NCBI GenBank assembly: GCA_030549495.1
Contig: JAUIRK010000691.1
Coordinates: 62,001-126,000 of the forward strand
Source: Nectonema munidae
Taxonomy: Eukaryota; Nematomorpha; Nectonematoida; Nectonematidae
Direction: 5' to 3'
DNA: 64,000 bases
Positions within the stretch are counted from its first letter, which is position 1. Each line of letters begins with the position of its first letter. Shown here piece after piece: positions 44,165 to 55,064 of the stretch. Under the pieces are notes generated by a model. That model did not search any database. It had not been told where the DNA came from and was given only the letters and a program-made list of their open reading frames with translations. The translations under genes were made by a program, and so were the position numbers.

Positions 44165-46030
44165 TTTTTTTAATTATTTGTTTTGATCACATATTCTCTT
44201 TTCAATTAGTTTTCAACTTGGTTCCTTCTCTCATACAAATTTTCAAAAGATTTTATAATACGTTTTGTTTTTTTTAAATAAATATTTCATACTCAAGATG
44301 ATTGTAGAAAGTATTATAAGCCAAAATATACAAAAAAAGTATATTTTTACTACATACCTAATATGCAGCCATTTTTTGAAAATTTTTTACATTACTGATT
44401 TTCAGGCATACATTACTAATTCAATTGCCACTTCGAGATATTTTTTAACCGTATTATCCAAAATCCAGTACAGAAATAAAATAAGCATAGTCGATTTGGT
44501 ATAAAATAGATATTTTATTTTTTTGAAAATATTTTTGAAGACAGTATCTAGAAGTAAACCGCAAATCTGTTTCTAGCTTTCAGATACTTTAAAACCATAA
44601 ATGCCAAACCTGAGTCCAAAAATGAAACCAGCATCTTCCATTTGGCATAAAAACAGATATTTTATTTAAATTTCAAAAATATTTCTGTAGACATTAGACG
44701 TAAGTCGAACATTTGATTGACACTTCCAGACATTTAAAACCTCTAAATGCAAAAAATAATCTCAGAAATTAAAATTATCATGGTCGAATTGGTATAAAAA
44801 CATATATTTCATGTAAAATTAGAAAGAATATTTTGGGATATAGTTTTCAGACATAAACTGCAAATTTGATTGACACTTGCAGTAAAACCTCTAAATGCGA
44901 AAACTGTGTTCAGAAATGAAATCATCATGATCTATTTGCTATAAAAATAAATTTTAGAACTAAACGCAAATTTAATTGATACTTATAGGTATTTCCACAT
45001 TCAAACTGCAAAAATTGAGTCCATAAATGAAACTAGCATGGTTGATTTGGTATAACACATATATTTATGTAAAATGTGAATGAATGTTTTTGGAGACTAT
45101 TTTTAGAAGTAAACCGCAATTTTGATTAACACTTATACGTATTTTTCACATCCTAAATGTAAAATATGAGATCAGAAATGAAAACAGCATGATTGATTTG
45201 ATATAAAAACATATATTTCATCTAAAATTGAGAGAATATTTTTGGAGACAATTTTCAGAAGTAAATCGCAAATTTGATTAATATTTATAGGTATTTTCAA
45301 ATCCTAAATGTAAAAAATGAGTTCAGAAATGAAAACAGCATGATCGATTTAGTATAACACATATATTTCATTGTAAAATTTGAATGAATGTTTTTGGAGA
45401 TAATTTTTAGAAGTAAACCGCAAATTTGATTAACACTTATAGGTATTTCCAGATCCTAAACGTAAAAAATGAGTCCAGAAATGAAACCAGCATGGCAGAT
45501 TTAGTATAACGCATATATTTTATGTAAAATGTGAAGGAATGTTTTTGGAGACAATTTTCATAAGTAAACCGCAAATTTGATTAATACTTATAGGTATTTT
45601 CAAATCCTAAATGTAAAAAATGAGTCCAGAAATGAAAACAGCATCACCGATTTAGTATAAAAACATATATTTTATGTAAAATTTGAAGGTATATTTTATT
45701 AGATATATTTTTGATCAATCAAAATTTTGATTGAAATTTTCTAAAAAGTAGCCATGATTATTGAAAAAATTAAATATATAAAGTGTTATGCGTTCCAAAC
45801 TGTATATAATTATAAATTTTCAGGGTATTATATAATATAGATCCTAAGTTATATTATAAGGTTAAGTACAGATAATGTCAAAATTTTGCTGAAAAATTTT
45901 AATTTTTGATTTTGATTGACAGTTTTGGAGATGAAGGGGTCATTCAACTACCATGAAAATGGTTTCAAGAGATGCAGCAAGCGATTTTAGGAAAAGTCAC
46001 AAAATTTGAAGGGATATGATTCAGCCAATT
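44165..46030 (+). repeat. Satellite B array with subterminal block, about 151-bp unit
   Basis: Matches 17606-18845. GTAAACCGCAAATTTGATTA recurs at 45109, 45261, 45413 and 45564, a period of 151-152 bases. Units also share GAGTCCAGAAATGAAAACAG and ACATATATTTTATGTAAAAT. The array is closed by the palindrome ATCAATCAAAATTTTGATTG at 45714 and the subterminal block to 46030. Confidence 0.92.
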
Positions 46031-46085
46031 TTGTACAATTAATTTTTTAGTGAAGGCAGCACTAATCCAGCACTAATAGGGTTAA

Positions 46086-46597
46086 AGTATAAAAGTTAGT
46101 GAAGCACTATAGAGTGAGCGTTACAAAGCATTTAATCGTTCATATAAACGCAATATTAATGTTAAACTATGAGCTATAAGGAAATGCTCGGCAAACAAAG
46201 ATACTTCATTAATTAATAAACGTGACAGTTTAATAGTAATTAAAATCTAATAAAATAACATGTATGTATATGCATCCTATAAAAATATTTCACTCTTCTG
46301 AAAAATTTGCGGAACCTTGTTCAAATTACTGGCTACTTTAATGTCTCTGATCAACTATGTCTCAAATTCGGATGGACTATACCAAATGAAAGTGAAATTA
46401 ATAAAAAGTTATATTTCTAAAATCCAATTAATGACTGCCTTAAACCAAGAAAAGTAATAAAAAAATAAACACACACCCAAACAAGTCTTTTAAGTAATTG
46501 AAAGGAAGATGTTGAATTCAGAGAATTAAAATTTATTGGGCGGAAATTTATGAAACCCAATCACTAAATTTTCAGTGACAAAGAAAACATATTCTCA
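46086..46597. other. No gene seen
   Basis: AT-rich intron sequence. Confidence 0.5.
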
Positions 46598-46739
46598 GGG
46601 GCGGGAGTATGGTTGGTTAGATGCTGGATTCGATAACTCAAGGTCTTGGGTTCGATCCTACATCAAGCTTGCTTTCCTCATAGTTCGATACAAGCGGTGC
46701 AATTGTGCCTTCTCGATGAAAACACCCTACCGTACCATT
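46598..46739 (+). mobile_element. tRNA-derived SINE, family 1
   Basis: GGGGCGGGAGTATGGTTGGT, CTTGGGTTCGATCCTACATC (B-box) and TTCGATACAAGCGGTGCAAT, ending ACCGTACC. Confidence 0.87.
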
Positions 46740-47132
46740 CTCAAAGTCATTCTCTCCTGGCATGCTTCTTTTAAATAAAAGGACGCATCTTTTCCACAAG
46801 CCAGCATGAGTCTCCCTCCAAAAAAGAATACAATGCTTTTTCTCTGGTCAAATTTAAAACCAGCAATTAAAAACTTTCGCCTTTTTATATTTTTAGTTTT
46901 TGGCAAGGATCCACTTCGTGTAAATAGTTAGCTTTCTTTGCAAACGCTCTACTTGATTTCCATTTAATTTACTACCAAGTGTTCACATTTCAAATGAACT
47001 CTTATATTTATTTTCCAAAGACAAACCCTTTGCCATAATCTTTGGATTTGTGAGCGTTTCTTTGAAAGGGTCATTTTGCCATCGCGATAGCGGGCCTTGA
47101 CTTGTGTTTGAATTGAAATTCCTTCTTTTCAG
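46740..47132. other. Intron sequence before PNP exon 2
   Basis: No separate feature. The last dozen bases form the pyrimidine tract of the acceptor. Confidence 0.5.
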
Positions 47133-47236
47133 TTCCTGGGCATATTGGGCAGATGGTGGCGGGAGTGATGGGAGACAAAGAAGTCCTTTGTCTGCAAGGA
47201 CGCGTTCACTACTACGAAGGAGAAGAGATGTGGAAG
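47133..47236 (+). CDS. PNP: Purine nucleoside phosphorylase, exon 2
   Basis: Thirty-four codons plus the two bases that complete the split Val codon. VPGHIGQMVAGVMGDKEV is the phosphate loop, and QGRVHYYEGEEMWK matches human QGRFHMYEGYPLWK. It includes the His and Glu equivalent to His86 and Glu89, which touch phosphate and substrate. The acceptor is CTTCTTTTCAG and the donor AAG then GTATGC, phase 0. The exon is GC-richer than its surroundings. Confidence 0.93.
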
Positions 47237-48007
47237 GTATGCACTTTTATCGGCGGCCGACCAGTGTTGCCAATTTAGACAAAAAGTTGCAACTGCAACA
47301 ATTTTTATTTCCTCCTTTATTGACTTTACTTTGCTTTCGGTGACAGACATTTTTAGCGATTTTTTTGTTTTTGCTTCTTTGCTGTATATAAAATTTAATG
47401 TGGAAAAAAAGATTTCATTTTAAAAGAGTAAATTTAAGCTCGGTTAGTTCTTTGCTAGCGACTCGACACATGCGTTGTATTTGTGCGTTGTGATGAAAAC
47501 ACTCAACTAAAACTAAAATAGTTTCCTGTTCATAAAGCAAGAAAAACAGAAGAAAAACTTGCTGTTAAACAAAACCCTTTTCAAAGTTTAGTTAACTTTA
47601 TTTAAAAAGTATTTAGTAGTAGAACGCTTGTTTTGTGTAAGAGCGCCACAAACTGCTCCGATAAAAGCCCAAACTTTTTATTAAAACTAAACTAAGAAAT
47701 GAAATGGATTAAATACTTAAAAGTATGTCGTTTATTGAATGTGGTTTGAAAAATAGCAAGAAGGCTTCTTATGCATATCAATGAATTGTCTTTTGAAATT
47801 ATTGCAAGAATTGGCAGTGTAATGACGTTCAGATAACGCCCATATCGCTATCCTCTAATCTTGGCCATTTTTCTTGATGACCACTATTCGCACATTTGGT
47901 TAAAGGCAAATCTTTAATGTGTGCTATTTTCTGCCTTCCTCCAATCTCTGACCAATTTTTACTTATGCAATAGTGGCAGGCTGTTGCTCTGTTGATACTG
48001 TCTTTGG

Positions 48008-48285
48008 CTTCTTAAGCGATACATCAGTGCCTTGTCAATGAAAACACACTCACGGTACCTTTACCTTACCTTTTACTAAAGATTGAAAAATTTGCTACAT
48101 AATTAACATAAGAGAGAAAGGAGACAAAATAAACTAATAAAGCAATTTTCACTATTTAAAATGAAACTGTCTGTTCTCAGAATAATTTCAAAATAATAGG
48201 AGGCATAAAAAATGAGATAGTTCATCGGCACTTTATTTGATATTTTCAAGTTTTTATAAGCAGCAAAAGCCAACATTGAATTAGC
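48008..48285 (+). mobile_element. SINE family 2 tail, second copy
   Basis: AAGCGATACATCAGTGCCTT then the same roughly 190-base tail as 15930-16119 (TTGAAAAATTTGCTACATAA, AGAGAGAAAGGAGACAAAAT, AGGAGGCATAAAAAATGAG). The tRNA-like head is missing or unrecognisable. It is uninterrupted at the point where the other copy carries the piggyBac-type arm. Confidence 0.7.
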
Positions 48286-48809
48286 TAACCCTTATAAGGT
48301 GATTTGGTAACGCTTGTATTTTTACATTCTGTAAGGAATCATAGTATACAAAAAACGGTAGTTTAATCATCATAAAATTATTTAAGTGTAAGAACACAAA
48401 ATCATAAAAAACCATTTAAACTAACATAAATCATATAAATCATAGTATACGAGAACAAGAAAATCATTGCCTTTTTTGGACGATTTATCTGTCTACAAAT
48501 AAAATTCTGACAGCTGTCATAAATAGATCAAGTACATTTTTAATAACTTCAAAAAAATTTTTAATGCGAGTCTGACAATATCCATTGAAATATAATTACG
48601 ATTGAAAACTATTTTCAAATTTCCATTTTTGTAAAATGTTTGGTGTATTGATGGAACTAAATTTTTACCAAAAATCTCTGTGATTAATTTGAATGGCTGA
48701 ACTTTGGTATCATAAAAAAAGGTTCTGAAAATATAGAACTTATATTCTGTTAAAAACTAGTTTCTAATGAGATAAAATAGAATTATTTTTAATTTAACTC
48801 TAAATACAA
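48286..48809. other. No gene seen
   Basis: AT-rich intron sequence. Confidence 0.5.
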
Positions 48810-48965
48810 ATGAGAGAGAAGAGAGCTGAATCAGTTAGGAGAGCTTGAACAAGAAGAAGAGAGCTTGAGTGAAGGAAGAGAGCTTGAATGAGAGAAGAGA
48901 GATTGAGTGAGAGAAGAGAGCTTGAATGAGAGAAGAGAGCTTGAGTGATAGAGTTTTAGCATAGA
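48810..48965 (+). repeat. Purine-only-like minisatellite, GAGAGAAGAGAGCTTGA units
   Basis: Seven or so imperfect units of AGAGAGCTTGAATGAGAGA of about 20-23 bases. The plus strand is nearly all purine apart from the CTT of each unit. Further GA-rich sequence follows to about 49010. Confidence 0.85.
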
Positions 48966-49070
48966 AAGCCGAAGAAAAAGAGAGAAGGAGACAGAAAGAG
49001 AAATAGAATCATTGTGACAGAAGAAGATGAGAAAAATCTAGTGGATCATCAATATGTGTTTGCTTAAAAA

Positions 49071-49345
49071 TACTATAAGGCCCTTTGAGACACTGTGATA
49101 AACATTGCTTACTTATTGTGTGCATATTGAAACAATGGATTATTATTATTATATAGCTCTCACATCCTTTATAAAATATTTTTGATAGGAATTTCAGAGC
49201 AGCTTGGCATGATGTTTGACTCGAAAGTCATTCCCTCTTTTATTCTCTTATCTTACATTATCATGTATTCGAATGATCATTACATCCTATAATGCGACCA
49301 TCATACATGTTTTATAAACAAGCTTTAAAGCAACTCTTACTTATA
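49071..49345 (-). mobile_element. MULE left-interior fragment, inverted
   Basis: The reverse complement matches 17385-17605 (TATAAGTAAGAGTTGCT, ATGTATGATG, TCGAATACATGATAATGTAA, AAGCAATGTT). Beyond the match point it continues as TATCACAGTGTCTCAAAGGG, whereas the 17.3-kb element there switches to satellite B. It is cut at its outer end by the neighbouring RTE LINE, so the inverted tip is absent. Confidence 0.75.
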
Positions 49346-51174
49346 GAAAATGTGTCTATTGCACTCTTTCCAGGCATAAATCCAAACTGTTTTGAGTTTA
49401 TCTGTATCACTGAACGAATTTGCTTGTCCAAAATTCTTTCTAGTATTTTCAGTCCGTGCTCCAGTAACTTCACCCCACGATAGCTACCACATTCTAAGGC
49501 ATCACATTTCTTTTTTCAGATGGGTACTAGTACTTCTTAATTCTTTCTAGTATTTTCAGTCCGTGCTCCAGTAACTTCACCCCACCATAGCTACCACATT
49601 CTAAGGCATCACATTTCTTTTTTCAGATGGGTACTAGTACACTTTTCCTCCAGTCTTCAGGGATTTTTTCTTCAATCCAAACTCTTATTTGTAGGTCTAC
49701 CATCCATGTTATCGTTTCATGTCCTCCTGCTTTAATCACACCAATGCTAATCTCACTAAGTCCAGTTGCTTTATAATTCTACATTTAGTGATTTGCTGCA
49801 ATACTTTATCTTCATCTATTATCTTTTCTGCTCCTTCAACCTTCAAAGCTTCTTACAATTCTTTCTTATTTCCCATATTTAAAAGTTCCACAAAATATTC
49901 TGCCCACCTGTTCTTAACTTCTTCAGTGTCAAAGATCATTTTTCCTTCTTTATATTTGATAATATTGACGTTTCCAATCTCCTCCCTTTCTTTCTGCCTT
50001 GCTTTGGCAATTCTGTATATCTGATTTTCTCCTCCCTTCGTTCTTAAATCATCATACGGTTTTTGTGTCCCTTGATTTCTAACCACCGCAATACATCTTT
50101 TGGCTTCCTTCTTGTTTGTTCCATATAATTCCTTGTTTTCTTTCAAGTTCGTTTTTTGCCACTTCTTAAAAGCCATTTTTTCTCTTTCAACACCCTTCTC
50201 ACACCTTCGTGCCACCACCATGTTTCTTTTTGCTTTATTCCTCGACGCTTGTTGCGTCCCACGACTCTTTCACTCACTGATATTAAATTCTTCTTTATCT
50301 TTCCCCACATTTCTTCTACATGCTCACTCTTCTTCCATTGTATGCCCATCTCTTTTATGGCTTTCTTAAACTCACACCTTCTTCCACATTCCTTCAATTT
50401 CCAAACCTCCAGTTTCTCATTTTTTCGAACATTTTCCTTATATACTTTGTTTTTATACCAGTCAAGGACAACCAATTTGTGTTGGCTGACAATTTCACTT
50501 CCAGGAATAGCCTGGCAATCCTATAAATTTTTTGCATCTTTTTGCCTTATAAGATAAAATCTATTTGACTTTTCTTACAACCACTTTTGTAGGTAATCAG
50601 ATGTGCGAGTTTTTTTCTTGTTGAAAACTAATAGTTCATTTCTTTCTGCCATTTGTAAAATTCTTTCACCATCTTCATTTATTTTTCCACACCCATGTCC
50701 TCGGTGTATTTCGTTGAAACCGTCACAATGTTGTCCATTTAAATCACCTCCAATTAACAACCTTTCATTTTCTTTCACTTCTTCAATCATTTCTTCTAAA
50801 TTAGCCATTAACCTTTCATTTTCCTCTTCTGCGGTGCATCTGCTGATATGATGGTTATCAGCTCATCTTCGCCCGCTATCTTGATTCGAATCATCGATCC
50901 CCCTCTCTTTTCACTTCCATTACTTTATTTTTCCATTTAGATGAGATTATGATTCCTACTCCATTCTTTTTGTTTGACTTTTCACTGTAAAAAATTTTAA
51001 ACCCTTCATCTATTTCCTTAGCAGCGTTGCCTCCATCCAACTCATCTGGTTTCCTGTACACACATCACTTCAATGTTTCTTTTCTTCATTTCTTCTATCA
51101 ACTCTAGACCCTTACCCGTCATCGATCCTACATTCCACCTAGCAAATCTCCAGTTTTTCTCCCTTCACTTACAG
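49346..51174 (-). mobile_element. RTE-type LINE fragment, dead
   Basis: Minus-strand LINE of the RTE/BovB style. The endonuclease begins RFARWNVGSMTGKGLELIEE near 51160, with VMCVQETR. LLIGGDLNGQHCDGF near 50750 is the GDLN motif, and RTSDYLQ follows. At 50475-49853 lies the linker, with WWHEGVRRVLKEKK, KKEAKRCIAVVRN, RIAKARQKE and VKNRWAEYFVELLN. At 49640-49350 comes the start of the reverse transcriptase: ALECGSYRGVKLLEHGLKIL, ERILDKQIR and QFGFMPGKSAID. Several frameshifts are present and it is cut before the catalytic YxDD. A 107-base tandem duplication lies at 49433-49640. It abuts another minus-strand LINE at 51174. Confidence 0.85.
49433..49640. repeat. 107-base tandem duplication within the RTE LINE
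   Basis: ATTCTTTCTAGTATTTTCAG through TTTCAGATGGGTACTAGTAC occurs at 49433-49534 and again at 49540-49640. I noticed only one base difference (CACGATAG against CACCATAG). The near identity means the duplication is recent compared with the decay of the element. Confidence 0.9.
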
Positions 51175-52237
51175 GTTTTTCCAACATTCTTTTTGACGTA
51201 GCCAGTTGGATAAGTCCACGGAGTACAAACTTGTAATTTATTAGAACGAGCAATTTGAATGTTTGTTAAAACAGTGACAATAGCATCTTGGGTAGATTTG
51301 TTTAGCCTAAATCCAAATTGATTTTCATTTAGCATATCATATTTCGAGATGAAAGCGCTCATTTTCTTATGAATAATCTTTTCAAAGAGTTTACCTAAAA
51401 AAAGGTAGTATGGAGATTGGTCTATAGTTACCTGGTTCAGTTTTGACACCTTTTTAAAAACAAAAATAATACAAACTGATTTAAAGTTATCAGGATACGT
51501 TTCATCTTCATATATCTTATTGAATAGGTGAAGTAAACTATCTAAAATAAAGGGAACTACAATTTTACACATTTTATTGAAGATGTCATCGTGGCTAGCA
51601 GAATTACTTGTTTTGAGCTCATTACATTATTACATTTGTGTTAATTGTTTCAAAATAGAAAGTGTTAGCTTGAGATATAATAAATTGATTATATGGAGTA
51701 ATCTTGTTTGGGTTGTTGTGGTTTAATGCTAAATACTCACAAAAATCATTAGCATTAATAGGTCATATGCCGTTTTTATTCTTTCTACCAGATATTTCAT
51801 TAATAATATTCCAGGTTTTTTTAACATTAGTGTGATATTTCTCAAGCAATGTATTATAGTATAGATTTTTGTAATATCTAATTTTTATATTATAGACATT
51901 TCTAGCTTGTTTGTAGGTATCAAAGTTACTGGTAGTTCTAATTGACATATATTTGCTGAAAAATTTTTTTTTTTTATTTGTTCAAGTTCAGAATTATAGC
52001 ACGGTTTAGATAAAGATTTTTTAGTGTGACATAATTTGCTATTCTTTGAAAAAGATATATCTATATTTTTTTTTATTTTCAACGTTAAAAGCGAGCAAAA
52101 TGTATTAACATCAGTTCCATAGAAACAACAAAGATCCTAATTTTCTTTAGTTATATTCTTAAAAAAAGAGAAAAGTTTTTTTCACTGTAACTTTTAGTAT
52201 TATTATATGTTGTGGTATAAGATTTTTTAATAGGAGA
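51175..52237 (-). mobile_element. CR1/Jockey-like LINE, reverse transcriptase part (host of the nested LINE)
   Basis: On the minus strand: SKPCYNSELEQIKKKN and ARNVYNIKIRYYKNLYYNTL (linker after the endonuclease), KTWNIINEISGRKNKNG, then at 51572-51165 IVVPFILDSLLHLFNKIYED, FKKVSKLNQ and LFEKIIHKKM with NQFGFRLNKSTQDAI. It ends where the RTE LINE begins. The endonuclease part of the same copy lies at 55063-55850, on the other side of the plus-strand LINE. Stops and frameshifts are present throughout. Confidence 0.8.
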
Positions 52238-55032
52238 AAAAAACTCTATTTCAGACCATATTCCTATCATTCTCAGCTTAGACTTAAACTCTCACTCCAA
52301 TCTAAAATCTAGTAAGCTCATACTAAAATTCAACGAAAAAAAGTTTTTTGAACATGTACTTTCAATTGATTGGAAAATTATGAGCTACGAAAACAATCCT
52401 GATATAATTATTAGCACATTCAATAATATTCTTCAAAACTGTGCAATTCAATCAAAGACAATATGCCAATTTTCACATAGATCCAAGTATCTCAAAGAGA
52501 TTTCGAATTGGGCCACACCTGAGCTCTTGAAGCTGATTAAAAATCGTGATATGCTTTATTACAAACTGAAAAAAAAGAAAGAATACAAAATCGATTATTA
52601 TTTAAAATTAAAATATTGTGAGTTATGTAATAAAGTCAAACAGTTATGTAAAGTCTTGAAAGGTAATTACTATGAAAAATTATTCATGAATAAGAGTAGT
52701 AAAGATATTTGGAAAAACATTAATAGTTGTATCAAAAAGAAGCCAGACACAACGTTAGTTCTTAAGCAAAATGGTGATCCCATAACCGACAATAAAAATC
52801 TCTGCAATATTATAAATAGATTTTTTTTAATTCAGACACCAGAATACGAGAATTCAGATTTTTTGCGATACTTACCTCGAGTGTATTCAACCTTCTCCTT
52901 TAAATATTTATGCCTTAATGATGTCCTTATAGGTATTGATGGCTTGAAAAATAGTAAAGCTGAAGACATTTATGGATTGTCAGCACTTCATTTAAAAACA
53001 GTGAAAAACATAATTGCTTTTCCATTGCTCTCTGCATCTAACACTTGTATCAAGTGTTCGACTTTTCCATCATCCTTAAAACTAAGCAGATGCATACCTA
53101 TATATAAGAGAAAAGGTGACAAGTATGAAGTTTCAAATTATAGACCTATTTCTTTAATAAGCGTGATTTCTAAACTTTTCGAAAAAATAATCTCTTCACA
53201 AATTAAACACAAATGACATATTTCATCCCTTACAGTTTGGTTTTAGAAAAAATTTATCTTCAGTTGATGCTCACTCTTTTCTAATAAACAAATTATTTGA
53301 GTATTTAGATAACAAAGACGATGTGCTTGTAGTTTTTCTTGATATATCAAAAGCCTTCGACTCAATATCCCATCACAAACTTCTAGTAAAACTGAAAAAT
53401 TATGGTTTTGATACTGCGAGTATAAAGTTCATTCAGTCATACTTTTCAGCTAGACTACAAGTTGTTAATGTGAACGGTTACTTCTCAGATCCCTTAGCAA
53501 TTATGAGGGGTGTACCCCAAGGTTCAGTTCTAGGACCACTTCTGTTCTTAATCTATATCAACGATATCATTTTCTCTAACCCGGCGCTCAATATAATATC
53601 ATTTGCAGATGATATTGCAATTATTATACCTCACTCTTTCCTTACCTCTCAGTCTTCATTCTATCACTCAACATTAGAAGATGAATATAATACTAGCATA
53701 AAAAAGGTGTATGATTGGTGTTATGAGAACGATTTATGTATTAACCATGCCAAAACTGTTCATATGTTTTTTACCAACAAGAGAAAGTATCCGAGCTTTT
53801 TAAAAAATAGCAATATTAAACTATCAAAATCTCATAATTTTCTGGGCCTTGTTCTTACTGATAAACTAAGATGGGATGAGCATATCAGACATCTCTCGAA
53901 CAGAATCAGCCATATTATTGGGTTACTCCACCACTTCAAGTTTTTTCCTGAATATATAAAATTAGAAATGTACAGAGCACTCATATTGCCACACTTAACT
54001 TACAGCATAATAAATTGGGGTTATTCCAATCTATCAAGTCTGTTAGTATTGCAAAAAAGGGCTCTAAGATCAGTCTTCAATATCAAGTACAGAGCGCATA
54101 CTTCTAGATTCTTTAAACAGAACAATCTTCTGAAAGTTGAAGACATCTATAGTAAGCAAATTTGTCTCTTTTTATGGAAAGTAATGAATGAAGTTTCACC
54201 TAATTTTATGAATGACTGGTTTGTATTCAGGTATGAATTGCAACAACATTCATTTAGATGCAAAAACAAGCTTGATTTACCATTTTATAATCATAAATCC
54301 AGTCAAAACACATTAAAGTTCAGATCTATTAAATTGTGGAACACCTTTCTTTGCAGTTTCATTGACGTACACATTCCCTATTCAACTCTTAAATACAAAC
54401 TAACATTACATTTCACTAATAATTATGAAACTTCATGCTCTAAACCTAACTGTTATAATTGTTTAAATTAAAACAACCCCAGTACTAAGAATACCAAGTC
54501 ATTTTTTCTCTTCTTTTTCAGTTTCTTTTTTTTTCTCTTTTTGCTTCTATTAATTCTTTTCCTTACCTTTCATTATATATATATATAAATATATAATGAT
54601 TAATTTTTATTTGTTATGCTAGTTAAATATGTTTAAACAAAACTTTTATTTGTTTTCTTACATTCTATATTTTAATATCATCATCATTGTTTACCTTTTT
54701 AATGTAATTTTATACACTTTGATCATAAAACATTTTTCAACTGTTATTATATTTTCTGTAATATATGTCTTTTCCTTACTTTGGAACTTGTCGACACTTT
54801 ATAGCAAATCGTGTTCCAACTTTTCATTTAGCGCTCCAAAGAAATTTTCTTTTTGAATTCTTATCTTAATTTGAAGCACCTCCTATCTACCGCTATCCTC
54901 TTGTGGCAATATAATCTTTTTCAAATCCCTTTTACCCTTATATAAATTCTTTAAAGTATTTCTGTTACGGCTTATTTAAGCTCTTGAAATACTTGTGCAA
55001 TGTTAATGTATCTTTTTTAACTTGCATAATAA

Positions 55033-55062
<30 letters not shown>
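52238..55062 (+). mobile_element. Nearly intact LINE inserted in the minus-strand LINE
   Basis: The copy begins inside the endonuclease (SISDHIPIILSLD). At 52380-53216 it reads the linker and the RT start (KDIWKNINSCIKKKPDTTLV, LKNSKAEDIYGLSALHLK, YKRKGDKYEVSNYRPISL). At 53220-54471 it reads LQFGFRKNLSSVDAHSF, VVFLDISKAFDSISHHKLL, MRGVPQGSVLGPLLFLIYIN, ISFADDIAII, NHAKTVHMFFTN, NFLGLVLTDKLRWDEH, LPHLTYSIINWGYSN and KLWNTFLC. Only one break is seen, a single-base frame change near 53210-53220. A 3' untranslated region of about 590 bases ends in (TTC)8 at 55030-55062. AATAGG on both sides (52230s and 55064) may be a short target duplication. CR1/Jockey-type by its endonuclease and RT style. The intact catalytic FADD and few breaks mark it as the youngest LINE here. 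Confidence 0.9.
55031..55062. repeat. (TTC)n 3' tail of the nested LINE
   Basis: About nine TTC units directly after AACTTGCATAATAAAC. The position at the element's 3' boundary shows that this LINE ends in a trinucleotide tail and not a poly(A). Confidence 0.85.

Positions 55063-55064
<2 letters not shown>

Larger units (their letters stand above)
41781..46081 (+). mobile_element. piggyBac-type element of 4.3 kb bounded by TTAA, carrying two satellite arrays
   Basis: TTAA (41777-41780) then CCCTATTTGTGCTGG on the left. CCAGCACTAATAGGG then TTAA (46082-46085) on the right. The two tips are inverted with one mismatch in 15, and a TTAA target with CCC tips is the signature of piggyBac elements. 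The left tip has a G-run and C-run able to fold into a hairpin. The interior holds satellite A (41.9-43.3 kb), an unassigned stretch and satellite B (44.4-45.7 kb). A shared subterminal block (GATGCAGCAAGCGATTTTAG) comes last. No transposase was recognised, so it is non-autonomous. It could also be two nested elements that happen to leave one outer pair of ends. Confidence 0.65.
39819..47132 (+). other. PNP intron 1 (7.3 kb), filled with repeats and non-PNP exons
   Basis: It runs from a GT donor to an AG acceptor (CCTTCTTTTCAG). It contains two coding-like exons that do not belong to PNP, a hAT-type MITE, a 4.3-kb piggyBac-type element and a SINE, all described separately. Confidence 0.8.

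Noticed and set aside
47129-47350. Minus-strand and shifted plus-strand frames over PNP exon 2
   Set aside because: The spliced PNP frame explains the composition. The others have no motif.
50100-50557. Plus-strand Phe/Ser-rich frames
   Set aside because: They are antisense to the RTE LINE linker region and have no motif.
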